NCBI RefSeq assembly: GCF_009763245.1 | Contig: NZ_WKJZ01000002.1 | Location: 124,001-188,000 of the forward strand | Reading direction: 5' to 3' | DNA: 64,000 bases | Source: Pseudomonas xionganensis | GTDB taxonomy: Bacteria > Pseudomonadota > Gammaproteobacteria > Pseudomonadales > Pseudomonadaceae | Part shown: positions 48,584-58,149 of the stretch, piece after piece | How the letters are laid out: each line of letters starts with the position of its first letter | Numbering within the stretch: the stretch's first letter is position 1 | The notes under the pieces: generated by a model | Seen by the model: only the letters and a program-made list of their open reading frames with translations | Told to the model about the DNA's origin: nothing | Database searches by the model: none | Position numbers and translations under genes: made by a program

Positions 48584-49728
48584 CAGAACACCCTTTGTGC
48601 TTGTCGCCAGACTTGCTGGATCACTGCCTGGCCCCCATGCACCTGCGCCTGCACCAGGTCGGCACGCAGGCCAACGCGGATTTCGCCGCGATCATGCAAC
48701 CCCGCCGCTTGTGCCGGCACGCGGCTGACGGTGGCAATCGCCCGCGGCAGATCATAGCCGTTATCCTGCCCGGCCAGCAGCAACGCAGCCTGCAGCAGGC
48801 TGGCCGGGTAGTAGTCGCTGGAGAGAATATCCAGCACACCCTGCTGAGCCAGTTCAGCGGCGGCGATATTGCCCGAGTGCGAACCGCCGCGCACGATATT
48901 CGGTGCGCCCATCAACACCTTCAGGCCCAGCTCGTGGCTGGCCTTGGCTGCTTCCAGGGTGGTTGGGAATTCGGCGATGGACATGCCGAAACCCGCCGAC
49001 TCCTGCACATGGGCCAGGGTCGCATCATCATGGCTGGCCACGGAAATACCCCGGGCCTGGCAGTCGGCCACGATGCTGCGGCGCTGGCGATCGCTGTACT
49101 GCCGCGAGTTGTCCACCTGCTCGACGATAAAGGCATTCATCTCCGCCTCGCTCAAGTGGTACTTACCCATATAGTACTCGCGGTATTTGTCTTCCTTGGC
49201 GAACTGGCGCTGGCCCGGCGCATGATCCATCACCGACACCAGCTGCACCAGCGAATGCCCCACCAGATCGCGAAACACGGCCAGGGTATCCGGGTGGCAA
49301 ACCTCGCAGCGCAAGTGCAGGCGGTGATCGGCGCGCATATGCCCGGCCGCTGCCGCTGAAGCAATCGCTTCGAGCATCGCCGGCAATTGCTGCATGCGCT
49401 TGCCGCGCGGATTGACGTCGCCGATGGCCAGGGCATCGAACACCGTGGTAATGCCGGCCGAGGCGATCTGCGCATCGTGGGTCAGCACCGCCGAGGCCGA
49501 GGGCCAATCCACTCCCGGCCGGGGGCTCATGTATTTTTCCAGGTTGTCGGTGTGCAGCTCGACCAGGCCAGGCAGCAGGTAATCACCGTTCAGGTTCTGC
49601 GCCTGGGGCAAGCCGCTAACGCCCTCCTCCACCTGGGCAATCAGACCGTCACGCAGCACCAGGGTGCCGACAAACTCCTGCTCGGCGGTGACGATCCGCG
49701 CGTTGGTCAGAATCTGTTCAACCGGCAT
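48583..49728 (-). CDS. phnM: PhnM, ribosyl triphosphonate diphosphatase
   Basis: A 381-residue amidohydrolase-superfamily enzyme that removes pyrophosphate from the ribosyl triphosphonate. Metal-binding features are LPGLVELHTDNLEKYMSPRPGV near residues 50-75 and GISVASHDDATLAHV later. It overlaps phnL's end by 11 nt. Confidence 0.94.
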   Translation of the reverse strand: MPVEQILTNARIVTAEQEFVGTLVLRDGLIAQVEEGVSGLPQAQNLNGDYLLPGLVELHTDNLEKYMSPRPGVDWPSASAVLTHDAQIASAGITTVFDALAIGDVNPRGKRMQQLPAMLEAIASAAAAGHMRADHRLHLRCEVCHPDTLAVFRDLVGHSLVQLVSVMDHAPGQRQFAKEDKYREYYMGKYHLSEAEMNAFIVEQVDNSRQYSDRQRRSIVADCQARGISVASHDDATLAHVQESAGFGMSIAEFPTTLEAAKASHELGLKVLMGAPNIVRGGSHSGNIAAAELAQQGVLDILSSDYYPASLLQAALLLAGQDNGYDLPRAIATVSRVPAQAAGLHDRGEIRVGLRADLVQAQVHGGQAVIQQVWRQAQRVF

Positions 49729-50443
49729 AGATATACTCCTGCTGCGCCGCAGCGCTCATGTCCTGGCTCATATCAAAAAAGCGATCGGCCACCGCCTCAC
49801 GGGCGGTGCGGTCGTGGAAGATGCCGATCAGCGCGGAACCTGCGGCCTTGGCTTCAGCGATCAGTTCCAGCACCACCTGGCGGTTGGCGTCGTCCAGCGA
49901 AGCTGTAGGTTCATCCAGCAGCATCAGCGGCCAGGCGACCATAAAGCCGCGGGCGATATTCACCCGCTGCTGCTCGCCGCCGGAGAAGGTGCCGGGGGCC
50001 AGTTGCCAGAGGGCCTGGGGGATATTCAGCCGGCTGAGCAGGCTTTTCGCCCGCGCCTCGGCATCGGCCTTGCTCCAGCCACGGGCCAGGGCCGGTTCCA
50101 TCACCACATCCAGGGTGGCGACCCGGGGAATCACCCGCAGAAACTGGCTGACATAACCCAGGGTCTGCCGGCGTACCGCCAACACCTGGCGCGGCTCGGC
50201 ACCCACCAGCTCGACCCATTCGCCGTTGTGCAACACGCGAATGCTGCCGCCGGCGGCCAGGTAATTGCCGTACAGGGTGCGCAGCAAGGTCGACTTGCCG
50301 GCGCCGGATTGCCCATGCAGCACCAGGCACTCGCCGCCACGCACGCTGAAATGCAGCCCGCTCAATACATTCAGCACCACGCCGTGCTGCTGATGCAGGG
50401 TGAAGGTCTTGCTGAGGCCGGAGACCTCGATAAGCGTATTCAT
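49718..50443 (-). CDS. phnL: PhnL, ABC-type C-P lyase subunit
   Basis: A 241-residue ABC ATPase with Walker A GQSGAGKST, signature FSGGEQQRVNIARG and Walker B LMLLDEPTASLD. With PhnG, H and I it attaches phosphonate to the ribose of ATP. The start at 50443 (MNTLIEVSGL) has GAGG 6 nt upstream; the ORF from 50551 overlaps phnK's end. Confidence 0.93.
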   Translation of the reverse strand: MNTLIEVSGLSKTFTLHQQHGVVLNVLSGLHFSVRGGECLVLHGQSGAGKSTLLRTLYGNYLAAGGSIRVLHNGEWVELVGAEPRQVLAVRRQTLGYVSQFLRVIPRVATLDVVMEPALARGWSKADAEARAKSLLSRLNIPQALWQLAPGTFSGGEQQRVNIARGFMVAWPLMLLDEPTASLDDANRQVVLELIAEAKAAGSALIGIFHDRTAREAVADRFFDMSQDMSAAAQQEYIYAG

Positions 50444-50495
50444 GATTGACCTCATATTTACCGGCAGCCCGCATGCAATCCGGGCTGCACACACG

Positions 50496-51305
50496 TCAGG
50501 GTTGCAGCACCGACGACACCAGCAACTGCGAATAGGGATGCTGCGGGTCATCGAGAATCTGGTCGGTAAGCCCCGCCTCCACCACCCGCGAGCGGCGCAT
50601 CACCATCAACCGGTCCGCCAGCAGGCGCGCCACCGCCAGGTCGTGGGTGACGATCACCACCGCCAGGTCCAGTTCGCGCACCAGGCCACGCAACAGGTCG
50701 AGCAGGCGCGCCTGCACCGACACATCGAGGCCGCCGGTGGGCTCGTCCATAAAGATCAGCCGTGGGCTGGACACCAGGTTGCGGGCGATCTGCAAGCGCT
50801 GCTGCATGCCGCCGGAGAAGGTGCGCGGCAGGTCGTCAATGCGCAGCGGGTCGATCTCCACCTGCTTAAGCCAGTCGATTCCCGCCGCGCGCAGTTCGCC
50901 GTAATGGCGCACGCCCTGAGCCATCAGCCGCTCGCCGATATTGGCCCCGGCCGACACGCCCATGCGCAGGCCGTCACGCGGGTTCTGCTCGACAAAGCCC
51001 CACTCGGTGCGCAGCAGCGTGCGCCGCTGCGCTTCACTGGCGCTGTACAGATCAACCCAGTTGCCGGTCGTATCGCGATAGCTGACCGTGCCGCGATCCG
51101 GCGGGCAGCGCCCGGAGAGCAGGCTGAGCAGGGTCGACTTGCCCGAGCCGGACTCGCCAACAATGCCCAGCACCTCGCCCGGATACAGATCGAACGACAC
51201 GCCCTGGCAGCCCTTCTCCAGGCCGTACAAGCGGGTCAGGTCGCGCACGCTAAATAGCGGCTGCGCCAGTTCAGTGGATACCTGCAGTTGTTCGGCAGCA
51301 CTCAT
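50496..51305 (-). CDS. phnK: PhnK, ABC-type C-P lyase subunit
   Basis: A 269-residue ABC ATPase (Walker A GESGSGKST, signature FSGGMQQRLQIARN, Walker B LIFMDEPTGGLD) that docks on the PhnGHIJ core. ATGA overlap with phnJ. The gap to phnL is 52 nt. Confidence 0.94.
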   Translation of the reverse strand: MSAAEQLQVSTELAQPLFSVRDLTRLYGLEKGCQGVSFDLYPGEVLGIVGESGSGKSTLLSLLSGRCPPDRGTVSYRDTTGNWVDLYSASEAQRRTLLRTEWGFVEQNPRDGLRMGVSAGANIGERLMAQGVRHYGELRAAGIDWLKQVEIDPLRIDDLPRTFSGGMQQRLQIARNLVSSPRLIFMDEPTGGLDVSVQARLLDLLRGLVRELDLAVVIVTHDLAVARLLADRLMVMRRSRVVEAGLTDQILDDPQHPYSQLLVSSVLQP

Positions 51306-52180
51306 TGCTCGCCCTCCTCTTCAAGGTCACGGCGTTGCATGCAGTAGTCGGTATCGGAGCAGACGAAACGCTTGCTGCCGGCGTCGTCGACGATCAGCTC
51401 GTCGAGGTAGGAATCCTGGCTGCCACAGAGGGCGCAGCATTCGTCCCAACGCTGGATCTCGAACGGGTGATCTTCGAAGTCCAGACTCACCACCTGGGTG
51501 TAGGGCGGCACGGCGTACAGGCGCTTCTCGCGGCCAGCGCCGAACAGCATCAGCGCCGGGCTCATATGCAACTTGGGGTTGTCGAATTTGGGGATCGGTG
51601 ACGGGTCCATCACGTAGCGCTCATCCACCGTCACCGGGTAGGCGTAGCTGGTGGCGATATGGCCGAAGGTGGCAATGTCCTCGTACAGCTTTACGTGCAT
51701 CACGCCGTAGTCTTCCAGCGCATGCATGGTGCGAGTCTCGGTTTCCGAGGACTCGATAAAGCGCAGCGGCTCGGGGATCGGCACCTGATAGACCATGATC
51801 TGATCGCCATTGAGCGGCGTTTCCGGGATGCGGTGACGGGTCTGAATCACAGTCGCCTCGGGCGTGCGTGTGGTGGTTTTAACCCCAGCGGTGCGGGCGA
51901 AGAAGCGGCGGATCGACACCGCGTTGGTAGTGTCGTCTGCGCCCTGATCGATCACCTTAAGCACATCCTCGGCGCCGAGAATCGCGGCGGTCAGCTGCAT
52001 GCCGCCGGTGCCCCAGCCATAGGGCAGCGGCATCTCACGGCCACCGAACGGCACCTGATAACCGGGAACCGCCACGGCCTTTAGCAGGCCACGGCGGATC
52101 ATGCGTTTGGTTTGCTCGTCTAGGTAGGCGAAGTTATAGCCAACCTCAGTTGCATACTGCGTTTGGGCCTGGGCATTCAT
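51302..52180 (-). CDS. phnJ: PhnJ, C-P lyase radical SAM enzyme
   Basis: A 292-residue enzyme that cleaves the C-P bond of ribosyl phosphonate with a [4Fe-4S] cluster and SAM. The Cys arrangement C249-x2-C252-x21-C274-x5-C280 is exactly the PhnJ pattern. ATGA overlap with phnI. Confidence 0.96.
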   Translation of the reverse strand: MNAQAQTQYATEVGYNFAYLDEQTKRMIRRGLLKAVAVPGYQVPFGGREMPLPYGWGTGGMQLTAAILGAEDVLKVIDQGADDTTNAVSIRRFFARTAGVKTTTRTPEATVIQTRHRIPETPLNGDQIMVYQVPIPEPLRFIESSETETRTMHALEDYGVMHVKLYEDIATFGHIATSYAYPVTVDERYVMDPSPIPKFDNPKLHMSPALMLFGAGREKRLYAVPPYTQVVSLDFEDHPFEIQRWDECCALCGSQDSYLDELIVDDAGSKRFVCSDTDYCMQRRDLEEEGEQ

Positions 52181-53268
52181 GCGCGTTGCTCCTCGGCGGC
52201 GGGCTGCTCGCTGGCCTGTTTGCGCAGTTTGCGGATCAGCTCCAGCTCGGATTGGAAGTCGACGTAGTGCGGCAATTTCAGGTGCGAGACGAAGCCGGCG
52301 GCCTCGACGTTGTCGCAGTGCATCAGCACGAACTCTTCCTGCTGCGCCGGGCCTTCAACCTCCTCGTTGTACTCCGCCGCACGCAGCGAACGGTCGACCA
52401 GGGCCATGCCCATGGCCTTGCGCTCGGCATAGCCGAAGGCCAGGCCGTAACCACGGGTGAACTGCGCCTGCTCTGCACTCTCACCAACGAACTGGTTGAC
52501 CATCTCGCACTCGGTCACTTCGATATCGCCCAGCGGCACGGCAAAGCCGAGCTCTTCCGGCTCCAGCCAGACCTCGACCTCGCCGATGCGGATCTCCCCG
52601 GCAAAGGGGTGATTACGCCCGTACCCGCGCTGGGTGGAATAGCCCAGGGCCAGGAGAAAGCCTTCATCACCCCGGGCCAGGGCCTGCAGGCGCTGGGCGC
52701 GGCTGGCGGGAAAATCCAGCGGCTCGCGGGTGATATCCGGCACGGCGGCGCCGTCATCGACTTCGCGGGCCATCAGTCCTTCGTCGGCAAGAAAATCCAG
52801 CACCCGTGGGCACGGCGACAGTTCAGCCTGCGGGTCAACCTGCGGCCCCGGCTGTTCGCCCTCGGCCAGCAGGGCAAAGTCCAGCAGACGGTGGCTGTAG
52901 TCGAAAGTCGGGCCGAGCAATTGGCCGCCGGGCAGGTCCTTGAAGGTGGCCGAGATACGCCGGGTCAGCTGCATCTGCGTGGTGTCCAGCGCGGCGCTGG
53001 CACCGAAGCGCGGCAGCGTGGTGCGGTAGGCGCGCAGCAGGAAGATCGCCTCCATCAGATCGCCGGCAGCCTGCTTGATCGCCAGGGCGGCCAGCTGCGG
53101 GTCATAGAGCGAGCCTTCGCTCATCACCCGCGCCACCGCCAGGGGCATCTGCTCGCGCACCTGCTCGACGCTCAGTTCAGGAATGGAAGTATCGCCACGG
53201 CGCTTCTTGGCCAGCAGCAGATGGGCATTGTCGATGGCGCGTTCGCCACCTTTGACCGCGACGTACAT
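52177..53268 (-). CDS. phnI: PhnI, C-P lyase core subunit
   Basis: A 363-residue subunit, the nucleosidase that installs the phosphonate on ribose. The N-terminus (MYVAVKGGERAIDNAHLLLAKKRRGDT) is typical. It begins at TGATG of phnH. Confidence 0.94.
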   Translation of the reverse strand: MYVAVKGGERAIDNAHLLLAKKRRGDTSIPELSVEQVREQMPLAVARVMSEGSLYDPQLAALAIKQAAGDLMEAIFLLRAYRTTLPRFGASAALDTTQMQLTRRISATFKDLPGGQLLGPTFDYSHRLLDFALLAEGEQPGPQVDPQAELSPCPRVLDFLADEGLMAREVDDGAAVPDITREPLDFPASRAQRLQALARGDEGFLLALGYSTQRGYGRNHPFAGEIRIGEVEVWLEPEELGFAVPLGDIEVTECEMVNQFVGESAEQAQFTRGYGLAFGYAERKAMGMALVDRSLRAAEYNEEVEGPAQQEEFVLMHCDNVEAAGFVSHLKLPHYVDFQSELELIRKLRKQASEQPAAEEQRA

Positions 53269-53879
53269 CAGGCCACCTCCTCTGCAGCCAGCAGCACACG
53301 GGTGCTGCGCGGCAGGCCGATGACCTGCTCGCCGGCGGCGAAGAAACAGTCCAGGCCGCGGGGAAAGGCGCTGCGCGCCTGACGCTGCTGCCAGAACGCG
53401 GCCGGCAGCGGCAACTCGACGCTGCGTACGTCCTTGATCCCCGGCCCACGCCAGCGCAAGGACGCGCCATTGCTGAGGGCATCGAGCTGGATCAGCAGGG
53501 TGCAGGACTGGTCCGGGTAGCGCTCGCTGCCATTGTCGAAATCCGACAAATCGGTCAACTCGGTCTCATCGAGCAGGGCAAACAGCGCCAGCTCACGCTC
53601 GGCGACAATCGGGCAGCCGCAGTGAAAGGCCAGGTTGGCGCGGATTGCCGGGGTGTCAAAACGCGGTGCCAGCCACAGCGGCGTGTCGCCATCGAGAAAG
53701 GCCAGGCACAGGGCGTAAGTAGCCGGATGTAGGTTTTCCAGGGCCAGGGCGCGGTTCAGCGGCTGTACCAGGCCCGGCTCAGCCAGGGCCTTGAGGGCGC
53801 TGCGAAAGCTGGTCTGCGCGTCCAGCACCGGGTCGTTGAAGGCCGGTTGCAGCCATTGCGAGCTATTGACCGCGTGCAT
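53268..53879 (-). CDS. phnH: PhnH, C-P lyase core subunit
   Basis: A 203-residue core subunit (FNDPVLDAQTSFRSALKALAEPG near the N-terminus). The start at 53879 gives an ATGA overlap with phnG; the ORF to 54188 is an artefact of the overlapping frame. Confidence 0.93.
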   Translation of the reverse strand: MHAVNSSQWLQPAFNDPVLDAQTSFRSALKALAEPGLVQPLNRALALENLHPATYALCLAFLDGDTPLWLAPRFDTPAIRANLAFHCGCPIVAERELALFALLDETELTDLSDFDNGSERYPDQSCTLLIQLDALSNGASLRWRGPGIKDVRSVELPLPAAFWQQRQARSAFPRGLDCFFAAGEQVIGLPRSTRVLLAAEEVA

Positions 53880-54355
53880 CAGTCTTCTCCTCTGACCAGG
53901 GTGAAGAATTCCACCTGGGTGGTTGCGGTTTCGGCGGCCTTGGCCACCTGTTGGGCGTGCTGTACGGCCGCCAGGGGTTCGATCAGACGGCTCAGCCAGT
54001 GCGGCTGTTCGCTGCCCTGCAAATGCGCGTCGGCCAGGGCCGCCAGCTCGGCATGCTGCTTGTCGCGGCCAGCCACATAGCTGTAGCCGGTGCGGCCATC
54101 GGCCAGGCGTACCACGCAGCGGGTCATACTCATCTCGCCGAGGTTGAACGGGCTGCCGGTGCCGCCCATGCGTCCGCGTACCAGACACATGCCGATTTCC
54201 GGGGCGCGAATCAGCTGATAGTCGACTTCCTTCAGGGCCGATTCATAGGCCGCAAGCCCGGTGCCGGCGCGGGCCAGTACGCCCATCCAGCGCTGGCGGG
54301 CGGCGATCTGCGGGTCGCTGTGCAGCAGCTTGCTCTGCGGTGTTGCGCGGTTCAT
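53879..54355 (-). CDS. phnG: PhnG, C-P lyase core subunit
   Basis: A 158-residue core subunit (QRWMGVLARAGTGLAAYESALK; FNLGEMSMTRCVVRLADGRTGYSYVAGRDKQHAELAALADA region). The ATG at 54355 has GGAGG 7 nt upstream; the TTG one codon earlier is unlikely. It follows phnF by 13 nt. Confidence 0.92.
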   Translation of the reverse strand: MNRATPQSKLLHSDPQIAARQRWMGVLARAGTGLAAYESALKEVDYQLIRAPEIGMCLVRGRMGGTGSPFNLGEMSMTRCVVRLADGRTGYSYVAGRDKQHAELAALADAHLQGSEQPHWLSRLIEPLAAVQHAQQVAKAAETATTQVEFFTLVRGED

Positions 54356-54368
54356 CAACGAGCCTCCA

Positions 54369-55073
54369 TCAAAGGGCGAGCTGGTACTGGAAGCGGTCGG
54401 CGCGGCTGGTCGATAGCGACAGCTCCACCGGCCGCCCGGCCAGATCGCGGGAAAGGGTTTGTACGCTCAGCAGCGGTGCATGCTTGGGCATCAGCAGGCG
54501 CGCGGCCTCCTCGCGGTTGGGCAGGCGCGCGCCGATCAGACTGAAGGTGCGGGTCAGCGGCAGGCCGCGCTGACTGAGGTACTGGCGCAGCGAGCCGCCC
54601 TGGTAGTCGGCCAGCAGCTCGGCGTAGCTGCTACTGAAGGCATGCCGAATCAGGCTGACCGGCTGGCCTTCGATCAGGCGCAAGGTGCAGAGCTCCAGCA
54701 ACTGCGCACCACTGGCCAGCTGCAGGTATTCGCGCTCCTCGCAACTGGCCGGACGCAGGCGGCTTTCCAGCAACTGCGCCTCGACGGTGTGACCGAGCGC
54801 CGAGAGCGAAGCGCTGTAGGCACTGCCGGCCTGCATCGGGTAGATCAGCGGCTTGGCCAGCACCCGCGTGCCCTTGCCCTGTTGGCGCAGCAGGCGGCCT
54901 TCGAGCACCAGCTCATCCACCGCACGGCGCAGGGTGTGGCGGTTGACGGCAAAACGTGCGGCCAGCTGCACCTCGCCCGGCAGGTAGTCGCCAGGGCTCA
55001 TGCGCTGCAACTCATCGCGCAGCACGGCGGCCAGTTCACGGTAGAGCGGCTCGGGTTGTCTAGACAAGTGCAT
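54369..55073 (-). CDS. phnF: PhnF, GntR/HutC-type repressor of the phn operon
   Basis: A 234-residue regulator with an N-terminal winged-HTH (about 5-70: PLYRELAAVLRDELQRMSPGDYLPGEVQLAARFAVNRHTLRRAVDELVLEG) and a C-terminal UTRA ligand domain (about 90-230). The ATG at 55073 is only 5 nt after the T-run of a terminator, with no clear ribosome binding site. A HutC-type palindrome lies in codons 3-6. PhnF of Mycobacterium represses phosphonate uptake genes when phosphate is plentiful; a similar role is inferred here. Confidence 0.9.
   Translation of the reverse strand: MHLSRQPEPLYRELAAVLRDELQRMSPGDYLPGEVQLAARFAVNRHTLRRAVDELVLEGRLLRQQGKGTRVLAKPLIYPMQAGSAYSASLSALGHTVEAQLLESRLRPASCEEREYLQLASGAQLLELCTLRLIEGQPVSLIRHAFSSSYAELLADYQGGSLRQYLSQRGLPLTRTFSLIGARLPNREEAARLLMPKHAPLLSVQTLSRDLAGRPVELSLSTSRADRFQYQLAL
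55056..55067 (-). promoter_or_regulatory. putative PhnF operator inside phnF
   Basis: TTGTCTAGACAA is a perfect 12-bp palindrome of the HutC-type operator form (T-x-GTCTAGAC-x-A) and covers phnF codons 3-6. It could mediate autorepression. Confidence 0.5.
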
Positions 55074-55077
55074 GGCT

Positions 55078-55103
55078 AAAAAACGGGCGCCCGCAGGCAC
55101 CCG
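55078..55103 (-). terminator. intrinsic terminator between phnE and phnF
   Basis: An 8-bp stem CGGGTGCC / GGCGCCCG (one G-T pair) with a 4-nt loop is followed by GTTTTTT, 7 nt past the phnE stop and 5 nt before the phnF ATG. Either it ends most phnCDE transcripts or it acts as an attenuator ahead of phnF-P. Confidence 0.75.
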
Positions 55104-55109
55104 GCTCCG

Positions 55110-55904
55110 TCAGATAAATTGCTTGCGCAGGCGCTGCGAGAGGATGTCCAGCAGGCTCACCACCAGAATGATCACAATCAGCAGGGCGCAGGTCTGGGCG
55201 AACTGAAAGCCGCGAATCGATTCCCAGAGAATCACCCCGACACCACCGGCACCGACCATGCCGACCACGGTGGCCGAGCGCACGTTGGATTCGAAGCGGT
55301 ACAGCGAGTAGGAAATCCACAGCGGCAGAACCTGCGGAATCACCCCGTAGATGACTTCCTGCAGCGCGCTTGCGCCGGTGGCGCGCACCCCTTCCACCGG
55401 GCCTGGATCGATGGCCTCGACCGCCTCGGCAAAGAGTTTGGCCAGCACCCCGGTGGTGCCGATAAACAGTGCCAGCACCCCGGCGAATGGCCCCAGGCCA
55501 ACCGCCACCACAAAGAGCATGGCGAAAACCATTTCGTTGATCGAACGACAGGCGTCCATCACCCGGCGAATCGGCTGGTAGACCCACCAGGGCACGATGT
55601 TTTCCGAGCACAGAACACCCAGCGGGATGGCGCAGACAATCGCCAGTACCGTGCCCCACAGGGCGATCTGCACGGTGACGATCATCTCCTTGAGGTACAG
55701 CTCCCAGTTGCTGAAATCGGGAGGGAAGAAGTCCGCGGCAAAGGTCGCCATATTGCTGGAGTCACGGATCAGCGCCAGCGGATTCATCTCCGCGCCCTGC
55801 CAGGACCAGGCCAATACGACGAAGAACAGCCCCCAGCCGATCAGCTGCAGCCAGGAACGCTTGGCTGCCAGTTCGGGCGTGGGTGCGGTGGTCAAAGTGG
55901 TCAT
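55110..55904 (-). CDS. phnE: PhnE, phosphonate ABC transporter permease
   Basis: A 264-residue inner-membrane permease with about 6 membrane segments and the ABC-permease EAA-type loop ([33 protein letters not shown]). It pairs with PhnC and PhnD to import phosphonates. The start is taken at 55904 (MTTLTTAP) over an ATG six codons upstream. Confidence 0.94.
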   Translation of the reverse strand: MTTLTTAPTPELAAKRSWLQLIGWGLFFVVLAWSWQGAEMNPLALIRDSSNMATFAADFFPPDFSNWELYLKEMIVTVQIALWGTVLAIVCAIPLGVLCSENIVPWWVYQPIRRVMDACRSINEMVFAMLFVVAVGLGPFAGVLALFIGTTGVLAKLFAEAVEAIDPGPVEGVRATGASALQEVIYGVIPQVLPLWISYSLYRFESNVRSATVVGMVGAGGVGVILWESIRGFQFAQTCALLIVIILVVSLLDILSQRLRKQFI

Positions 55905-55970
55905 AACAACATCTCGAATCAAGCGGCAGAGGAAAACGACCCGCCATGGACGGCGGGTCGGGAGCTGCGA

Positions 55971-56975
55971 TTAACCCGCGCTGGCAGCGCTCTGCTTGGC
56001 GATTTCAGCCATGCGCTTTTCCAGCTTGGCCAGTTCGGCATCCAGTTCCTTGAGCTTGGCGGCCTTGTCCTCTGCCTTGAGCTTGGCGTTGTTGGCCACT
56101 TCGGTGCGCTGCTTGAACAGCTCCAGCTGGCGGATCGGCAGCAGCTGATCGTCAGTGGAGGCCTTGAACTTGGCCCACTGCAGACCGGCCAGCACTTGCT
56201 GCTCGGCCGGCTCGTCACCGTAGGTCATAAAGAATTCGCGCAGCTTGGCCTTGGTCGCGTCATCCAGGTTCTTGCGCCATACCATCGGATCGGACGGAAT
56301 CAGCGGCGAGGTCCAGATCACTTTCAGCTGGGCGGCCTTGTCCGGCGCAGTCACTTGCAGGCGCTCCATGCCTTCGCTGTTGAAGGTGCCAACATCGACC
56401 TGCTTGTTGGCCACCGACAGGGCGTTGACTTCATGGCTGCCGTTGAGCGCGCGCTTGAAGATCTTGCCCGCGTCGGCATTGTTCTGGGCGAACACGTAGT
56501 AACCCGGCACCAGATAGCCCGAGGTGGAGTTCGGGTCACCGTTGGCGAAGGTCAGGTTCGCAGCGTTTTTCAGCATGTCCTCGATCGAATTGATCGGGCT
56601 GTCCTTGTGCGCCACCATCAGGCTGTAGTAGCCCTGGGTGCCGTTGGCTGCGACGGTTTGGGCGAATACCTCACCACCGGCGCGGTCTACCGCTTCCATG
56701 GCCGACTTGTTGCCGTACCAGGCCATGTCGACCTTGTCGAAACGCATGCCCTGGATGATCCCGGCGTAGTCCGGGGCAAAGAAGGCCTTGATCTTCAGCC
56801 CGGTCTGCTGGCTCATGTCCGCCAGAAAGGGGTCCCACATGGTTTTGAGGTTTTGCGAGGACTCGGTGGAAATGATGCCGAAATTGATTTCCTGTTCAGC
56901 AGCCTGGGCAGCACCCAGAACCGAACCGGCCAGCAATGTGGATGCGGCGAGAACACGACTGATACGTTTGAGCAT
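55971..56975 (-). CDS. phnD: PhnD, phosphonate-binding protein
   Basis: A 334-residue periplasmic binding protein with a signal peptide (core SRVLAASTLLAGSVLGAAQA, cleavage near residue 25). The body follows the PhnD fold (INFGIISTESSQNLKTMWDPFLADM; DSPINSIEDMLKNAANLTFA). AGGAG lies 8 nt before the ATG at 56975. An ATG three codons upstream is less well placed. Confidence 0.94.
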   Translation of the reverse strand: MLKRISRVLAASTLLAGSVLGAAQAAEQEINFGIISTESSQNLKTMWDPFLADMSQQTGLKIKAFFAPDYAGIIQGMRFDKVDMAWYGNKSAMEAVDRAGGEVFAQTVAANGTQGYYSLMVAHKDSPINSIEDMLKNAANLTFANGDPNSTSGYLVPGYYVFAQNNADAGKIFKRALNGSHEVNALSVANKQVDVGTFNSEGMERLQVTAPDKAAQLKVIWTSPLIPSDPMVWRKNLDDATKAKLREFFMTYGDEPAEQQVLAGLQWAKFKASTDDQLLPIRQLELFKQRTEVANNAKLKAEDKAAKLKELDAELAKLEKRMAEIAKQSAASAG

Positions 56976-57029
56976 GCAAAGCACTCCTAGTGCAGATGGG
57001 CCTACAGGGGTTGGCAGAACAACAAGTAC

Positions 57030-57866
57030 TCAGGCCTTGGCCAGAGTCAGCGGGACAGTTGCCTTGCGCGTACGGCGCGAGCGCTCTTCGCTTTGCGGCT
57101 CAGTCAGCAGCTCGGCACCGTAGAGATCGTTAAGGAAGTTGGGATGCAGTTCGGCCGCGGCGCCGTCGTAATGAATACGCCCCGCTTTCAAGGCCACGGC
57201 GCGCTGGCAATAGCGCATGGCGTAATCAACCTGATGCAGGGTGACCACCACGGTGGTGCCGTCTTCGCGGTTGATGTCGGCCAGAATCTGCATGACCTTG
57301 CGCGCCGACTCGGGATCCAGGGAAGCGATCGGTTCATCGGCCAGAATCACCTTGGCGCGCTGACACAGGGCACGGGCAATCGCCACCCGCTGCTGCTGGC
57401 CACCGGACAGGGTCGAGGCGCGCTGCTCGGCGAGCTCGGCCAGACCGACACGGGCCAGAGCCTGCAAAGCCCGCTGCTTTTCTTCGGCGCTGAACAGGCC
57501 GAGACTGCCACGCCAGCGTGGCATGCGCCCCAGACAGCCGAGCAGCACGTTCTGCAGCACACTAAGGCGGCCAACCAGGTTGAACTGCTGGAAGATATAG
57601 CCGATATCGGCGCGCAGACGACGCACCTCGCCATGCAGGCGACCTGCGGCCTGCACCTCACGGCCCAGCACCTCAATGCTGCCGCCCCCAGTGCGATCGC
57701 AGCAGGCCAGGCCCGCGACATGACGCAACAGAGTCGACTTGCCGGAACCGGAGGCACCGATCAGCGCGACCATTTCTCCCGGCTCGACGGACAGCGCCAG
57801 ATCAAACAGCGCCTGCTTACGACCGAAGGTCTTGTTGAGATTCTCGACCCGAATCACTGCGCCCAT
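57030..57866 (-). CDS. phnC: PhnC, phosphonate ABC transporter ATPase
   Basis: A 278-residue ABC ATPase (Walker [10 protein letters not shown], signature [15 protein letters not shown], Walker [13 protein letters not shown]) that energises phosphonate import. GGAGG lies 6 nt before the ATG. It is the first gene of the operon, behind a PhnF-type operator and a possible Pho box. Confidence 0.95.
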   Translation of the reverse strand: MGAVIRVENLNKTFGRKQALFDLALSVEPGEMVALIGASGSGKSTLLRHVAGLACCDRTGGGSIEVLGREVQAAGRLHGEVRRLRADIGYIFQQFNLVGRLSVLQNVLLGCLGRMPRWRGSLGLFSAEEKQRALQALARVGLAELAEQRASTLSGGQQQRVAIARALCQRAKVILADEPIASLDPESARKVMQILADINREDGTTVVVTLHQVDYAMRYCQRAVALKAGRIHYDGAAAELHPNFLNDLYGAELLTEPQSEERSRRTRKATVPLTLAKA

Positions 57867-57913
57867 GGAATGCCTCCTTTATAAGCGGTTACACCACGGC
57901 GCAAGGCCGCCTC

Positions 57914-57925
57914 TGGTGTAGACCA
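57914..57925 (-). promoter_or_regulatory. putative PhnF operator before phnC
   Basis: TGGTGTAGACCA differs by one base from the TGGTATAGACCA operator described for mycobacterial PhnF. It lies 48 nt upstream of the phnC ATG, a suitable place for repression. Confidence 0.65.
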
Positions 57926-57962
57926 AGGTAGGCAAATCCTGTGTCAGGCCAATTAACGGGGC

Positions 57963-57980
57963 ATGACGCTTAGGTGACCA
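57963..57980 (-). promoter_or_regulatory. possible PhoB box before phnC
   Basis: TGGTCAC-CTAA-GCGTCAT on the minus strand has two 7-mers in the Pho-box spacing; 9 of 14 bases match CTGTCAT repeats. It lies about 95 nt upstream of phnC. The rest of the 379-nt divergent gap to amrZ shows no gene. Confidence 0.4.
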
Positions 57981-58149
57981 TTAGTTGAAGCTTTTCCTGC
58001 AGCCCAGGTTTTGTTTAGCACTGCGCATTTCTGACAATCGGTGCTGGCAAAAAGCCGCTAGCTCAACCAGAATTCGCGTCATGTGATTGGCGCCAATTAA
58101 TCGCCTCACAGACCTTGCGGTCATTTAGAAAACAAGTCGCTTTCTGGCT

